This document shows positions 13,101 through 26,691 of a stretch of DNA of 64,000 nt, piece after piece. The position numbers were made by a program, and so were the translations under genes. The notes beneath the pieces were generated by a model, which did not search any database, was not told the origin of the DNA, and worked only from the letters and a program-made list of their open reading frames with translations. Source of the stretch: Aldrovandia affinis (taxonomy: Eukaryota > Chordata > Actinopteri > Notacanthiformes > Halosauridae); assembly GCA_029706075.1 (NCBI GenBank), contig JAINUG010000026.1, forward strand, positions 5,412,674 through 5,476,673. Direction: 5' to 3'. Position 1 is the first letter of the stretch; every line of letters begins with the position of its first letter.

Positions 13101-15394
13101 CATAATCCACTAAGTATGTAAATAAATAAAAACTAAAAATGTGCAAAAACAATTGTACAAGGAAACAGAAGCATAATGGATAGAAGCAGCCTTTACAGAT
13201 AATTTCTCCTTTCATAATCATTATGTAAAAAACACATTAGCACTCTTGTGTTACCAGATTTTTTTGGACATTTTTAGAGAATAATTTGGCAGGAAGGTAG
13301 TCATACAATCAACTCTAAAACATTTACAATTTCCTCACTTTCAACTCCCTCTGAGTTACTCATTACATTATACCTGGTTGTCACTACTGTAAATATTGGG
13401 ATAATGACCCAATGGAACTATTGGATAAAACCCATTTGTGATTCCCAAGAGAAAGAATGCAAGCACTATGCCTTCAGCATGTCTAGAGTAACACGGTCAT
13501 GATTAATGTCATATCAAAAAAATGGTTTAATGCTGATTGCAAAGTAACATTCTTGGCAAGTGTTATGATTATGCGTCCCAATTATGCTGATTGACAGTCT
13601 GGAACATCTGTTCTCGATTCAGTTGTCATTCTATGAATCGTGTACAACCTCATGTTTGGAGACTGTGAAGCTGCAAGTGAAAATGAATGTCAAACATGAA
13701 ACTTAAAAACATGTGTGGACGCCTCAAAGCATTCCAAACACCCTTGGAATATTTTTTTTGCTTAATTGAACTATCTATCTGAATCAGCTTCCTGCAATAC
13801 CAGTGAACGTAAGTAAAAAAGGAGCACTGTACATTAGAAGGAGGAAAGAAATCTTCAGACAGCGCTATTGTCCAGGTAAAGAGCACTGGCTGCTTATTTC
13901 TCGACACAAAACCCTTGAGACCCGTAACTGTGTGATTTTCCTGGTCTACAACTGTGAATGTTGAATGTTGTTTCAACAGGCTTACAGGCAGCCTGTGACT
14001 CTTTGAAGTCTTTTTACAATTGGATGCTGAGAAGCAGTTTAACACATGCAAAATGCAAACAGCTACAGGCAATCCCTGTGGAGTATCTGCATAACTTTTA
14101 ATTCCAGAACTGGTTATATAATTTGATGCTAGTACAGTCCCAAAGTAAAGTATGGGCTCAAAAGTAATGAGTAATACTTAAACACATTTCAATTTCAGAT
14201 AAATTAAAATGCACGGCTAAAGTTGTGTGCTCTACTGCTGATTGTTTTGCTCTTTAAGTTAGTTATGACTGTGGCAGCAGTTGTATCAGTTATTTTAAAA
14301 TAAAATGATAGGTTACTGGCTGGTAGAAGGCTTTCCAACTGAATGGCTGGTGAGACTGAATTATGGTCAAGAGTACATGTTTGAGAAATGTAGCAAATAT
14401 CCAGTTTATCAGTGAATGCTCATATGCCATATGCACAAATCTTGTATATTGTTCATATTTACAATCAACAGTTTTATTTAAGTCAATTAGTGTGGCAAAT
14501 GCAAGTGTTTGTTACCAGCCACTCTTCAGCTGCTGTCATGCCAGCCGCTCCCAATAGGTATTTTACTTCATGTAGCTGTGTAGAAACTTCCCTTACATAA
14601 GGAGGCTGATGGGGAGATTTGGTGCAGGCGAGCCATGCTGCTTGTTCAGGGAGGGAGTCATGTGTATCCTCCCCCATAGAGGGAGGCAACAGAAAACTTG
14701 GACGACACATATCACCTTTCAACCAGTGCACCTTTCCTCACTGGCTCACAGTATGAATAGACCCAGACACATTTTGTGATGCAAGGTCTGGATGTTTGGT
14801 CTGATTAGGATCAAACAACTGAAGGCCTTCAAAAACACAGGCGATATGGCGATAAAATCAGAACATGCCAGATAGGTTCTCGATTCCATTACTATTTTAC
14901 ACGAAAGGACCTGCCCCGCCCAAAAGCCAGGGTTGTATACGTAAAGCACCTTCAGGAAAAGGTTTGTTGAGACTTGCTTCTCTTTTTTTTTCTTGTAATA
15001 TATGGGAACATACCATGCCATACAAAGCATCACTCTATTTCCAGAAAATTTTCCATTTCAGTATTTAGCGATAACTTCACTCCTTTACAGGAGTAACTAC
15101 CATTTTGCTCCCACTTTATTTCATTCCAGCAGGCCCATCGAATGCCAGCTCCTCATCGTAGACTCCCACAAATACAATAAATCTCTTTGGCTAAGCAGTC
15201 AAGCGTGAGCGAAAAGGGCCCAGCAGTACTTTTCTCAGTTGGAGAAATAAGGCTGTTTTATTTAATAGTAGTTTACAACTTTTAACAGGCTATTTGAAAC
15301 ACAAATGTCTTTTTATTGTTTTCTTCCTCTCTCAAATGTGATGTTTGTATTCAGACATTTCAAGATATCATGAACATCTCAGGGAGAGAAGGCA
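10173..15394. other. No gene found; AT-rich
   Basis: AT-rich sequence with many short frames and no recognisable domain. A 140-aa minus-strand frame at 13650-14072 has no family resemblance and no flanking splice or promoter signals that I can see. Any regulatory role cannot be judged without comparison to other fish. Confidence 0.55.
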
Positions 15395-15489
15395 GCAGCG
15401 ACTTTTTGGTCAGGTACCTGGACTTGGAACCAGAAGGTTGTGAGTTGAAATCCCAGGTGCCGCACTGCTGTTGCACTGTAAAGCAAGAA
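15395..15489 (+). mobile_element. tRNA-type SINE fragment, interrupted by a palindrome
   Basis: TGGTCAGGTACCTGG, then GAACCAGAAGGTTGTGAGTT, resembles the A-box to B-box part of a tRNA-derived SINE. CCGCACTGCTGTTGCAC resembles a SINE body. It ends abruptly at the large palindrome, and TTAACCTGCAT just beyond the palindrome could be its continuation. Confidence 0.45.
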
Positions 15490-15706
15490 AGGTTAGGAGA
15501 GACGTGCACTTTCTTGCACACCAGTCACGTTACCAGTCATGACCAGGGTCACAATGTCACTGACGTCACCCCCAGATAAGGGTGTCCGTCCGTGTTTGCA
15601 AACGCAGAACACAATCTCTTACATTTGTGTGAGCCATGACATTGTAGCCCTGGTCATGACTCGTAACGTGACTGGTGTGCAAGAAAGTGTGCGTCTCTCT
15701 TAACCT
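15490..15706. repeat. 217-bp imperfect palindrome (hairpin/MITE)
   Basis: The arms 15490-15560 and 15636-15706 are long inverted repeats, each about 71 nt with a few mismatches. The shared ends are AGGTTA and TAACCT. They flank a spacer of about 75 nt. Each arm contains TTCTTGCACACCAGTCACGT or its complement. There is no coding capacity. Confidence 0.8.
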
Positions 15707-17351
15707 GCATGGCGAAAGCCATGCTTTGAAGTATTTGAGCCGGCAAATTTATCCCTTGACGCCTGACAGACGAGCTGCAGATGGCTGTGATGGATGGCGT
15801 GATAGGAACCGCATGGATTCAGATTAAGTGACCGAAGATGGAAAACAGCACCCGCACGACAGAGGCTGCAGATAGCCTGGAAGGAGGGCGGTAAAGTCAC
15901 ATGATACTCATTAAGGGTTGCCTCAAAGTAAAACATGTCTCTCCAAACCTGAGCCTTAACCAAAAAACGTGCCTAGTTGAGTGTGGGGTGGCTTCCACGT
16001 GTGTCAGTGCTGCGTTCCTCAAATCCCTTTGTTGTGAGGCCCAGCCCGCTGTACTCAGATCAGCTGCCGATAGATTTTCGGCATGGGACTGTACAGAGCG
16101 AAAGTGGCAGAAAGAGAAAAATCTACATTTAAATAATAAAGAGTCATTAATTAACATTCTATTTTTACATACTAAAAATGCAGTACGTCAACCTGAGGAG
16201 GATAGAGCTGCACACATATATTAGTGGTATTAGTGATAGTGATTAATGGAGGGAGTTCTTCAATAATGTAATGCATGTGAGAGGGATTACATGAGGAACA
16301 AAGGGGGGGGGGGTACCAAGCAGTCAGGTATGTGACATTTGCAGCACATCGCAATGTAATGGAAAAATGACATTTAAAAATGAGCCAGACTTGTCAGGCT
16401 TTTTCAACATCCCGGCAGTCGCAATTGAACACCCAGTCAGCACAGTCTCAAAGCGGCCATTTATGGCCCTTCGGACTCAAATAAAGAGTGATTAGGTCAG
16501 GCACACATAAAGTGCTGGCAGAATGCACGGCCAACTCGCTGCCAAGGTCACAAACTCCACCTCTCTCCTGTGTGTGGATTCTTTTTTGCTTTTTGGCAAT
16601 GTTTCCTGAAAGCCTCAGGGCAAGACTTTAAGTGTCAAAACAACATGGATGTGAACATCTCTGACATCTCTGGTCTGTGTCTCACAGAAAGATGGTAGGT
16701 TATTGCATGTTCATCTGTAAAGTCAATGAAATTAAAGTCAAATAATTTAAAGAGCAGCATGTAACTATACTGTGTTATTGGCCTGACATATATTATAAAA
16801 AGGATGTCCAAGGAATACTTCTCAAAGTGGCAAATTACTTTAATACGAGCAAAATAAAAATATTTCAGCATTACAGGTCAATCTTTTAGAGACATTTTCA
16901 ATATGTTTAACATTTAGTAAGACGTTTAGCTTGTATTGTACTCCCACTCTGCATTTATATAAGACTCAACTAATTCAAGTGTTGGACGACATTCAACCCC
17001 CCAAAACCCAAAGACGGATTCAATGTTGAATGATAGAATTTTTTGCGCTCTCTGTAATTCCTGCAGTGTAATCTCTATTAACTAGAGATACCAAGTTGAT
17101 ATGTGGTGATGTTATTCAGAATGTTCAAATGTACAAGCATAATGGTGGGAATAGAAATAGTTCCCTTTTGTCTTTGTCTTGTCACAATGCATATACATTT
17201 CATTTGGAGCCAAGGAGGTGGAGCCTGATTCAAAATGCCTTGCCCAGTGTTCAACTGGAGTACTGTAATCTTTATTCAAGGGGAAGTAAATGCCACAGGC
17301 GGTTAGTTGCAGCCCTTGCTTTCTGATTAAATATTGATGATGAATCGGTCT

Positions 17352-17400
17352 GGTCACTGCTGCTGGCAAACTTTGAGGTGTCAAAGTGGCAGCAGTGACC
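17352..17400. repeat. 49-nt hairpin
   Basis: GGTCACTGCTGC pairs perfectly with GCAGCAGTGACC. An inner pair ACTTTGA/TCAAAGT closes a GGTG loop, with an asymmetric internal bulge between. It is too short for a typical pre-miRNA and may be the remnant of a MITE. Confidence 0.6.
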
Positions 17401-18829
17401 ATTTAAAGTAAAACCTGCTCTTTGCCATGAAATTTCACATCAAATGGCAATAGGGGGATTCTTCCCCATACAATGGAATAGCTTGATATATATTTATTAT
17501 AATGCACTCAGCAATTCACAGTTTACTGCTTGTTCGTTCATGCCATAGGCTTTAAAGTGCATGCACATGCTTTTCCAAGTTTAAATTGAATCCTGACTGT
17601 AGCTATGAGTCCAAGGGGGTGATATTAAATTGACTATAGAATTGCCCAAGGGAGGTTTTCAGTTTTCAGGAGTTCCTCTGCCATATTGTGCAACAGCAGT
17701 TGCAAAAAAGTGAAAAGGATGGAGGAGGATTTAAACACAGAGGCTTTGGGTCTCCGAACTTGGCTGTGGTCATTTGGGGTTTAAATTTGAACCATGAGCA
17801 TCAGACACCTTCAAACACACACCCTGCCTCTTAGCCTGAACCAACCAAGGCTTAATTTATGGGTCCTGTCTAGGGAGGCTTACTGAATATCTCAATTCCC
17901 AGGAGCAACACAAGGCTTGATCAAGTCCATCGCCGGAGCCCATGTCTGACAGTGTCAAGAAGGTGACACATAAAAACATTTGGCGCCATTTGAAAGGAAA
18001 AGAAAAAGAAGAAAATAAACGTTTGTCACCCCTGGGGCTGAACCACCAAAGGGCAAGATAATTTTACTAAAAAAGAACAAGCACAAAACAACACGCTTTT
18101 TTTTTTGGACAAATGGTGCTTTTTATTTTTGGTGACTTTGGCCAATGAAGAGGATCAGCCCTTGCTGTTGACACACAGAAATGACCACTTTCTGAAATCA
18201 TTTCAGCCCTCAGCTAATTAAGTGAACATGGTTGAAAGCACATGAGTCTGTTTAGAATATAGCTAATTTCTCATATACACGGAATCCATATTTTGCAATA
18301 TATTTATTAAAGCTATTTAATCATATATTACAATATTTCACATTGGTCCATAAATGTATTTTTAAAGAAATATGCTATATGTTTAAATATAGACACAAAG
18401 TAACTTGGAATGCATATTAAATATATATCAAATATTCATAAATTAATACAACATATTTGGCATTGGCATTGTGATATTTATTTAACGTATGTGGACAGAG
18501 CAACATTCTTTCCTTGAAATGACGTTATGTGACCTCAATTATAAACCAAATAAAAATAGCTATTTTCCACACGCTCCGGACATGACAGAGCCTGAGTGTA
18601 ATGGAATGCATGATGTTAATGTGTTGGGCAAACAACCAAAGTGGGCGATGAAGCACCTGGGTTTAAGCACCAAGGGCCTTATTTATAGTATTTGCTCCAT
18701 AATAAATTGTGTGTTCACATGATTTATAAAATTTGTGCACAAATGAGTGAAGTTGTGAAAAGCACACATACACAAGCTTATTTTATATATAAAAATATCC
18801 CTAAAATTGTGCATGAAGAATCAATCCAC

Positions 18830-19171
18830 CGACAGCTAGCATCGTTAGCATCAATGTCCAAAAACAATGGAAGTCTATGTATGCGCAGGTAGCATACTCA
18901 AAACTGATGCCAAAATAACAAAACAACTTCCCAGTAACTTCTACCATTCATTCCGTGATGTAGTATATTTGGAAGTTGAAGTATTGTATTTTCATAGCCT
19001 AGAAAGGAATGCTGATAGTGGACTTCGTTCGATTTAGGTCACACTATCACAACTTTATTCTTGTGAACCTTTTGAAACTATGTGCTTCTATCTGCAAAAA
19101 TAATGTCAGCTATTGAAAGGAAAAAAGTGGTACATACATTGATTCTGGGTGAACTATCACTTTAAGAGTAC
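18830..19171. mobile_element. Possible non-autonomous DNA element
   Basis: GCTAGCATCGTTAGCATC near the left and GGGTGAACTATCACTTTAAG near the right are motifs I associate with abundant teleost MITEs. Inverted termini were not confirmed, so the limits are approximate. Confidence 0.3.
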
Positions 19172-21012
19172 TACTCTCACGCAATGTTCCTAAGCTGTGC
19201 AGCTGAGCTTGTGGACTGTAGAGTGAAAAGAAACAGTGGCTGCCAGCTCAGGCTTTGAAGGAGAGCAGCAGGCTTGTCTCCTGAATCAACAGACAAAGTT
19301 GTCGCAAGGAGATGGGCGTATGAATACAATTGGGCATTCCAAATTGTGAGCGAACAAAAATAGTGGTGAGAAATTGGTTTAAAAGATATACAGATGTAAT
19401 GTACTGACGTAAGTAAAAAGTCTTCCTACCATGTCAACACTTCACAATGGTTGTGCAACAAGGCAGTGGACACTGTAACCCACCTTGTCCTCATCACTGT
19501 AAAACAGCAGGACAAAACACAGCATAACAATTGGACCGTGTCTCCTGGGTCCTGCATCCAAGCTCAGGAAATCATCCAAAGGAGCCGAGTGTCCACGTTT
19601 GACCATGCCCCCTCCCGACCCCAGAACAGCAAGACACAGAGTGGAGGAAGGGAGAGGCCCAGAGCGAAGCGGGTCTTTATGTTTTGGCCCTCCTAAACCC
19701 AGAGTCCTGAGTCTCTTTGTTAAAGAGTGGACTAAACTCAATAACAAAGAAACAGAAAGGGAGTATTAATAACCACTGTAAAAACAGCCTGCCTTGTTCT
19801 CTTTAATTTACGGCCACGGAGGCTGCTCTGATTGTGCCCCTGCATTATTTCAAAGCCCTCGTGCCCCTGACCTTGGGGAAACAGATAAGAGCATTTTGAG
19901 GAACACTTAAACTGTGCCATGATTAGGCGTGTCTTCCTAATTCCACGTTGCCCTTGTCCCCCCACCCCGCCCCGTCCCACTCTCCCCCGTCTCCACTGAA
20001 CTCAAAGAAGGTTTATTACAGAGCTTTTGACCCTGCTCTGACCCTGAAAGTCTAAAGGACGCCCAGTTTAGAGAGGCTTTGACTGGCTCCCCATTTTCAG
20101 AAGGTAGTAGCCACGGTTTAGAGTTCACCTTAAATAATGATGTGAATCCACATTAACCTTCTTCTAAGTCTCCTGCTTGTTTCATCCGCTGATCAGCCTT
20201 TAGTGCAACTGTGGAACCTGGTAAAATCTGAACTGAATCAACAGAAAAACAAACTAACCAACAATATTACAAATCCATTGCACACAGCGGTGTGCATTGG
20301 CATTAGCAAACATATATTTCAGCAAAAATGTTGGTTGAACATATATGATTTTACTATTGCTCAATTTAAAGAAATGGCAGTAAATAGAAACTAATATTTA
20401 CTTATTTGTGGTCAGGACATGGTGTGTCAAAATCTCAGAGGCATATAACATGAAAAAAACTGTATCTAATCATATACAGTATATAAGATATTGTTGCACC
20501 TGGATATATTTTTTTGTATGGTCACATACCTAACAGTCCCACAGATAACAACATTTATAAGCAGCACTCGTTAGAATTGTTTGTTGCATACAGCATGTGC
20601 TCATTGTGTTCATTTGAAGGAGCTTGGTTCTGTCCTCTGGCCAGGTGGTAGGCTTATCTATAAGGACAGGCTCCCTATTTCAGAAACCCATTTCACATTC
20701 TTCCAGATTGTCTCTTTGTTGTTATCGTTGTAGTTGCCAAGAACACTGGGTCTGATGTCCAAACTGTAACTATAAGGTGTATTTGAGGTTTTGTCCAAGT
20801 TAATGTCTGAGATGGGGTTTTTTGGAAGCTTGCTTTGATAAAACCACAAATTTGCATAATGTCATCCAGATTATCCTGAATCCCTCCTTCAGATCATTTG
20901 GGTTCTTCCTGAGGTCAAGAAAGTACTAATGGCTCTGACAGATGTTTGTCAATATTATAACTTCACTGGAGTGCATTGAATACCTTATCTGTTTCAGTGC
21001 AGCGGAAATAAA

Positions 21013-21067
21013 CACACACACCCACACACGCGCACGCACATGCACGCGCACGCGCACACACACACAC
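21013..21067. repeat. CA-type microsatellite
   Basis: A run of about 55 bases of alternating CA with CG interruptions (ACACACGCGCACGCACATGC and similar). Alternating purine-pyrimidine DNA of this kind can adopt Z-DNA. Confidence 0.85.
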
Positions 21068-21401
21068 GTGTCAATGAAACATTTTTATCCAAGCAAGTCC
21101 AATTCCAAAAGAGCAAAAATGTTTTAAAAATTCATTGCTGGGCTAAGAGAGCTTCGTTTAGCCTCTGAGGATGCTAGTATTGGTGGCTTGGTGATTACTG
21201 CATATCGTAAATAATCTACATAATTCAATTCTAAATAGAACTTTGTAGAGAATAATTAAGGCTTGCAAGTTATTGATTCGTTCATGATTTTATATAGGCT
21301 TTTGTGCAACTGATACTTGACAACTGTAACTTTTAACTGAAGAAACATTTATTTAATATATGCCATTTAGAAAATGCTATATTTCAGCTATAATTCTACT
21401 T

Positions 21402-21770
21402 TAAGATAAGATAAGATAAGATAAAAAAAAGTGCTTCACAACAAGGTCACAATAAAAAATGTCAAATATCGAAATTAAAATACATTAATACATTAATGTA
21501 CATTAAAATACATTAATAACCCATTAAAAACATAAAACCGTATGTCAAATATCAAATTAAAATACATGCAAATCTCACAATAAAAGATACAAAAGTGCAA
21601 CAAAACAGTACAGGACAAGCAACAGCCACAAGCAAAAACGGCAGTTAAGTCTCTCAGTGCCCAAACGCCTGCCTAAACAGGTGCGTTTTCAGCTGCCCCT
21701 TGAAAATGATCACTGAGGCCGAAGCTCTCAAGTCCGGGGGGACTTTCATTCATTAGATCAGTTCAAATAT
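21402..21770 (-). repeat. Dispersed-repeat-like segment with GATAA microsatellite
   Basis: It begins with a (GATAA)n-type tract at 21402-21424. TGTCAAATATC...AAATTAAAATACAT then occurs twice (about 21459 and 21543). The part around 21,665-21,745 (CCTGCCTAAACAGGTGCGTT and onward) resembles sequence I have seen repeated in fish genomes. The class of element is not established. Confidence 0.35.
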
Positions 21771-24440
21771 CTATAACTGCATATTTCACCATTTGTCAGA
21801 TGAATGAGGTGTGTGGTACAAGAGCTCATTGCAAATACACCTGTGAGAAATGAAGGTCTACTTTAAATGCAGGTGTTGTCACAAGGGGAATATGCTCTAC
21901 TGTGAGTGGGCTAGCTTTGATCACAGTTGAACCGGCTGGTTCGTATTGTTATAATTTTTCTTTTAGCGTATCAACATTTTATAACAATGTTTTCCCTTTT
22001 TCCCTTTGGAAACGCTGATTGTGCTTGTTGAGTCATCACTCACATCACCACCCATATCTACACAAGGAGTACTGAAGAAGCATGTGCATACCTCCGATCC
22101 ATTTACCAATCAGCCAGTGACTATTTTCCACACTACAGGCCACACAGAACTACAGGAGAGAGTAAGTGCTGGTCAGAGCAGAAGAGCATCAGTCACCCAC
22201 AGCGGGTAGCCTGTTCGAAGACCTTTTTTTACACATGCTACTTGCTCTATATCTGATAACAGACCAGGTTTTCCACATTTAAATGTGCAGTGCTTTTCCC
22301 AGCACTATCACCCTGTCTTTCATAATGCACTCCTCAGATGAAATGGATTTCTTGAATTATGTTTTTTTTATTCGTTTTTTTTGGACACAGATACAAATTT
22401 ATCTGCATCTTAACATTACGCAGATGGCGACAAATGTTTTTCTCACACTGTCTTTGGAAATGATTAAGAATTAATGGCGAAACCTTTTCCAACACGCAAT
22501 GCTTCCTTTCCAGTTCATTGAAGGAAACAATTACTCTAAGCAGAGGGGTTTTTTTAAACGAATTGTTTTGGAGAAACAAAAAATGGATCTACAAACGAAC
22601 CCCTGTCATTTGACCTCCCAAAGTTGGCTCCGTTTGCCTGAATTGATGACAAAGAATAAGACCCATAGATTGTATCACCCGTATTACTATTACTTGGCAA
22701 GGTGGTTTTCCTAAAAAACGGTGACTTAATGGCATTCTCTTGAGGCCTGCAGGAGAAGAATAATATGCCTGATAAAAGACATTTATTAGCACAAACAGAA
22801 AGCAGTAGCCCAATAATATTTGTAATATTCCTTAAAAACTCCCAAAACTGTAACTTTTATGATGTTTTATAATGGCACACATTTATACCTGACCTGAATT
22901 CAAATGTGTTGGTACTGGTTGAATGAGAAAAACATTTGGAGCAAGCTAAACATTTCTTTTTTGAGTTCAACGACAATCAAGGAGTGATCTGACCATGGGT
23001 TAAGTCCGTTCAGCTTAATTTTATGGGTTCATAAAGAATATCAAATTCAGCCCCTCGGGGGAATGTTTGCACAGGGACGCTTAAAACTGCAGAAGGAAAA
23101 AAAAAAAAGGACGGAAGTTAATTAGAACCAAGCTGTGACCATCCCGCTCACCCAACCGTGAAACCAGCCCAGCTCCTTATTGAACCCATGTTTGGCATTC
23201 ACCTTGTTGTCTGTGACTAGCATATGCCCCCCTCTCCCTCCCCGCAAAACTAATATATGCTCAAGAATTTATTTTTCCTCTTTTATGGAGATTTATGAAT
23301 GCAGTGCTTCCCTCAAGTGGCCCCCAGCATTTCAAGCAGCCTCCTCTGGGATTTGCAGAGGTAGGAGTGTAAGCGAGATCTTTCCACTCTTCAACAGGGG
23401 TCATCAGCCATGAGCTTGTGTCAGACACCAAACTGCAGGGCATTATATTATTAGGCACTGTGAGTGTAGGAGGCTAACTGCTCCAGTCAATTCCTGTTCC
23501 CAGAATGCTCTCTGTCTCTGATGGAGGGGCAGAGCTGCCATCTCGGCTGAGAACCCCCCCATTTCCCGGGGATGAGGCATTTGAGAGGAAGGCATTCTCC
23601 TTCTCAAGAGTAAATCTGAACGTGATGTACCCAGAATTTCAATGGAAAGATCATTATTCTCCGGTCTTTGTATTCTGTGGCCGTGTGACCATTGAACTGC
23701 TGTTTTATAAGGTAACAGCAATTCAAAATGGACACCCCAAATTAAAGAGGATCCGTTTCCAGGTTGCAACAAATGCATTCTGTGCACTCACCATGGAATG
23801 TTTTTAGCTGTATTCGAAAATGCCAGTTCTGTGTAAAAGAGCTGAATCCCCCAATCTGAGCCCCCATCTGCTCAAAGTGAAGTTTATTATATTATACTAT
23901 ATGTGAATTCCACTGCATGAATAACTGGCTAGTGCGTAGAATATCTTTGTATGCAACCTCCAATAAACAGATCCTTTCAAGGGCCAATGACTCAAAAGGC
24001 CAAAGATCCTTTCAAAAGGCCAACGACTCCTTTTGGGTCCTGCACACTGAGCAGGTAATGCTTCCCCTTGTACGTCAGTTCAGTTCTGCCTCACCTTTTT
24101 ATTTTTCCTTGAGTGAGACCCTACCTTTCTAGTCATGGACATGGGTTTGGAGCGGGCAGCAGGCGGGTCCGTGAGTCTTCATGTCTTATCGGTCTTAATC
24201 CTCCATTATCCATTATACTGTGAGCAAGGATTTGGCATCACCACCCAAAAATAAACACATTTTTTAGTAGGATTTGTGAACATTAGAGTAATTTCTGTTT
24301 GGACGTGAATTAAATCCAACATGTAAATGTAACCTTACACAGGATATGTCAACATCCTGTACAGTAAATATAAAGCATTGCAGCAGCTCATCTCAGGTTA
24401 GGCACTGGCATACAGGTACCTCAAACCCGTCACACGTATC
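21771..24440. other. No gene found
   Basis: A short imperfect tandem duplication of about 35 bp with unit start GATCCTTTCAA is seen at 23,971-24,045. Otherwise nothing recognisable. Confidence 0.55.
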
Positions 24441-24832
24441 CTTGTTTTTTTTAAATAATTTTTGTTTCTGATTTTAATCCCATTTTCTCCCAATTTGGTA
24501 ATCAATTTGACCCTGCAATTTTTAAGTCAATCCCCCCCCTAGTAATGTGAGTTCGCTGCCGTAGTCTTGCAACCGGTAACGACACGCGACCTGACGCCTC
24601 TTCCGAGACGGCACTCGCCCAAGTATCAACCGTAACCCAGTATACTGCAGGGCCACTCTTATGCGCAGCGAATCTCATGTCGGCTTCCCTCCCCCCTCCC
24701 TTGGGCGGACAGCCAATCGCCACCCCTGGTGGCGCTCCCGGCCAGAGCCGACTCTGGCAAGACGGAGAATTGAACCGCGGTCTCCGTGGCCAGCGTCGGA
24801 CGTTGTAACCACTGGGCCACGCGGGAGGCCCA
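24441..24832 (-). mobile_element. tRNA-type SINE, full length, minus strand
   Basis: On the minus strand it starts GGGCCTCCCGCGTGGCCCAG, has an A-box-like stretch followed by a B box (GGTTCAATTCTCC), then a GC-rich body with GGCGATTGGCTGTCCGCCC, and ends with an A-rich tail containing ACCAAATTGGGAGAAAATGG. The same tail occurs in the SINE at 38,876-39,257. The GC-rich island in AT-rich surroundings marks its extent. Confidence 0.7.
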
Positions 24833-26691
24833 CGTATCCTTGTTTTTAGCAGGATCGCTTTCGAGGACTATTGTCTGTTGTCACAGAAAATATATACATA
24901 CTGTATATTTTCCCCCACCCAACTCAAATTGATATACGGTATAAATTGCACTGTGCACTCTGTAATTCACGCTGTTAAGTGCTATGTGCAGTAATAGCCT
25001 CTTTGTCAAGAGAATAATAATATTGAATAAAACCGAGGTGACTAGGTCCCTCGCCCCACATTTCTCCAAAGCTACCACAAGTTGGCTTTTCTGGAGAAAG
25101 AAACAGACTGTGGAAACAGAAAGATTCAAGGCCTTCGGCAGGCTCTGTATGTTGCATTTTAAACATAACACAGCCCTGACCTCCACCTGCATGCACAAGT
25201 AAATAAACAGCCCCTGTTCTGCTATTCAACGTCTCAGGAAACCATCTGCCTTAATTATCTTGATTGCTGATTTGTGCTCGCGGTGGGGGGTTGGAGGGTT
25301 GGGGGGAAGGGGGTGGCTCACCCCAAACAGCCTAAAATCAAAGGGGAAGTTTACACTCCCATCTGCAGTTGTTCGTTTTCGAAGGGCGGTTACTTGGAGC
25401 GAGGGAAACACACCCGTCTTTGAAGTCATCGGGGAGGTGGCAAAGCTCTAGGCTCTCTTCGCGTTCACCATGTGGTTCATGCAGCGCTCCCACACGCGAG
25501 GTCACAGCCGGCTCCCCTGCATGTCCTCAAGTGCGCCAGCTGCACTGTGGTCGATGCGTACACTGAGCACACTTGTGTTCCCCTGCTGGTCCAGCTCAGA
25601 CTCATAACCATCTTGTTCACATCTTCCCAGCTGATTCGGGGGAGAGATGCTGGCTTTGAGCATTCGAGCTTCCTTTCACATTTGTCACTGTATGTCATAA
25701 TTTCTGCCACATTGTGATTAGTGTGTCCGCTTTTAATCCATATGTCTTTGGATTAGATCATCTGCAGGGTTCATGCCAGGCCTGCTGCCTCACTGATAGG
25801 CACTCAACACCCTCTTAGATTGAACCATTAACTCTGAAATGTGCTGACATCATATCCATGCCACAGCAAGTGAGATGAAAATGGCTCCAGTGAGCTATTC
25901 AGCCCCAGTGACCATTTTGAAGGTAAAATGTGGTATACAAACAACTTTTATGTTTTTACAGACACTTTATTTATGGCCTTTTGGAACAATCCCACATAGC
26001 ACCACACATAAAGCGGTTGCTAAACTAGCTTGGGAGACATACATTACTGTCTTTGACCACAATTGCCACGCATTTAACTATAACAATGGCAACACTTTAA
26101 CTAAGACTTCAACAACAACACTAATGTTCATGTCACCGTGTTTTGACAGAACTGTCTCAGGCTGTGGTTTGTATTCACTCCAGAACACTTCAAATAGATG
26201 TATATTAGTTTAAGCAGATCCCAGAGGCAATTCTGTTACAAATAACATTCGTTCTGGGTTGGTGTTTTATCACAGTCAATTCGCTACAAATTATTCAAAT
26301 GGAGCAATTCCTCACATTTCATGAAATGAAACCAATATTAATTAGAAACACTTGAATGCTATGAGAACAAACAGGATGAGAATTGTAAGAATGTGGGAAA
26401 GACAGATTGTGGTGGCAGATTGTAATATTTTAAAAGGAATTCCTTTAGGGCACCCCTAATCCCGGTGACAACTACTCACGATAATTTGAAACATTAAAAA
26501 CAGATATAGTAGCTGCCACAAGAGCATACCGCACCTTAATACAGACAGCAATATTTCAACACTGGTAAAATTATAAAACCCGCACCATAAATGTCAGAGT
26601 CATGTTTATATTCCCAATGTCTTTTTATGTGATGTGACAACACTTGAAATTGCTATGACCGCAAAAATGATGGTGGAATTTGTGTTCAAAC
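24833..26691. other. No gene found; G-rich tract
   Basis: Holds a strong G-quadruplex pattern at 25285-25313. No coding region is supported. Confidence 0.55.
25285..25313 (+). other. G-quadruplex-type G tract
   Basis: G runs at 25285-90, 25296-98, 25301-06 and 25309-13 separated by loops of two to five bases. The pattern fits a quadruplex. Confidence 0.5.

Larger units (their letters stand above)
15707..21002. other. No gene found; small hairpin and possible MITE inside
   Basis: Contains a G11 run at about 16,302, the hairpin at 17352-17400, an AT-rich block at 18,250-18,480 and a possible MITE at 18,830-19,171. No coding region is supported. Confidence 0.55.

Noticed and set aside
13650..14072. 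140-aa minus-strand frame
   Set aside because: No domain, signal peptide, splice context or promoter that I can recognise; its length is not exceptional in 64 kb.
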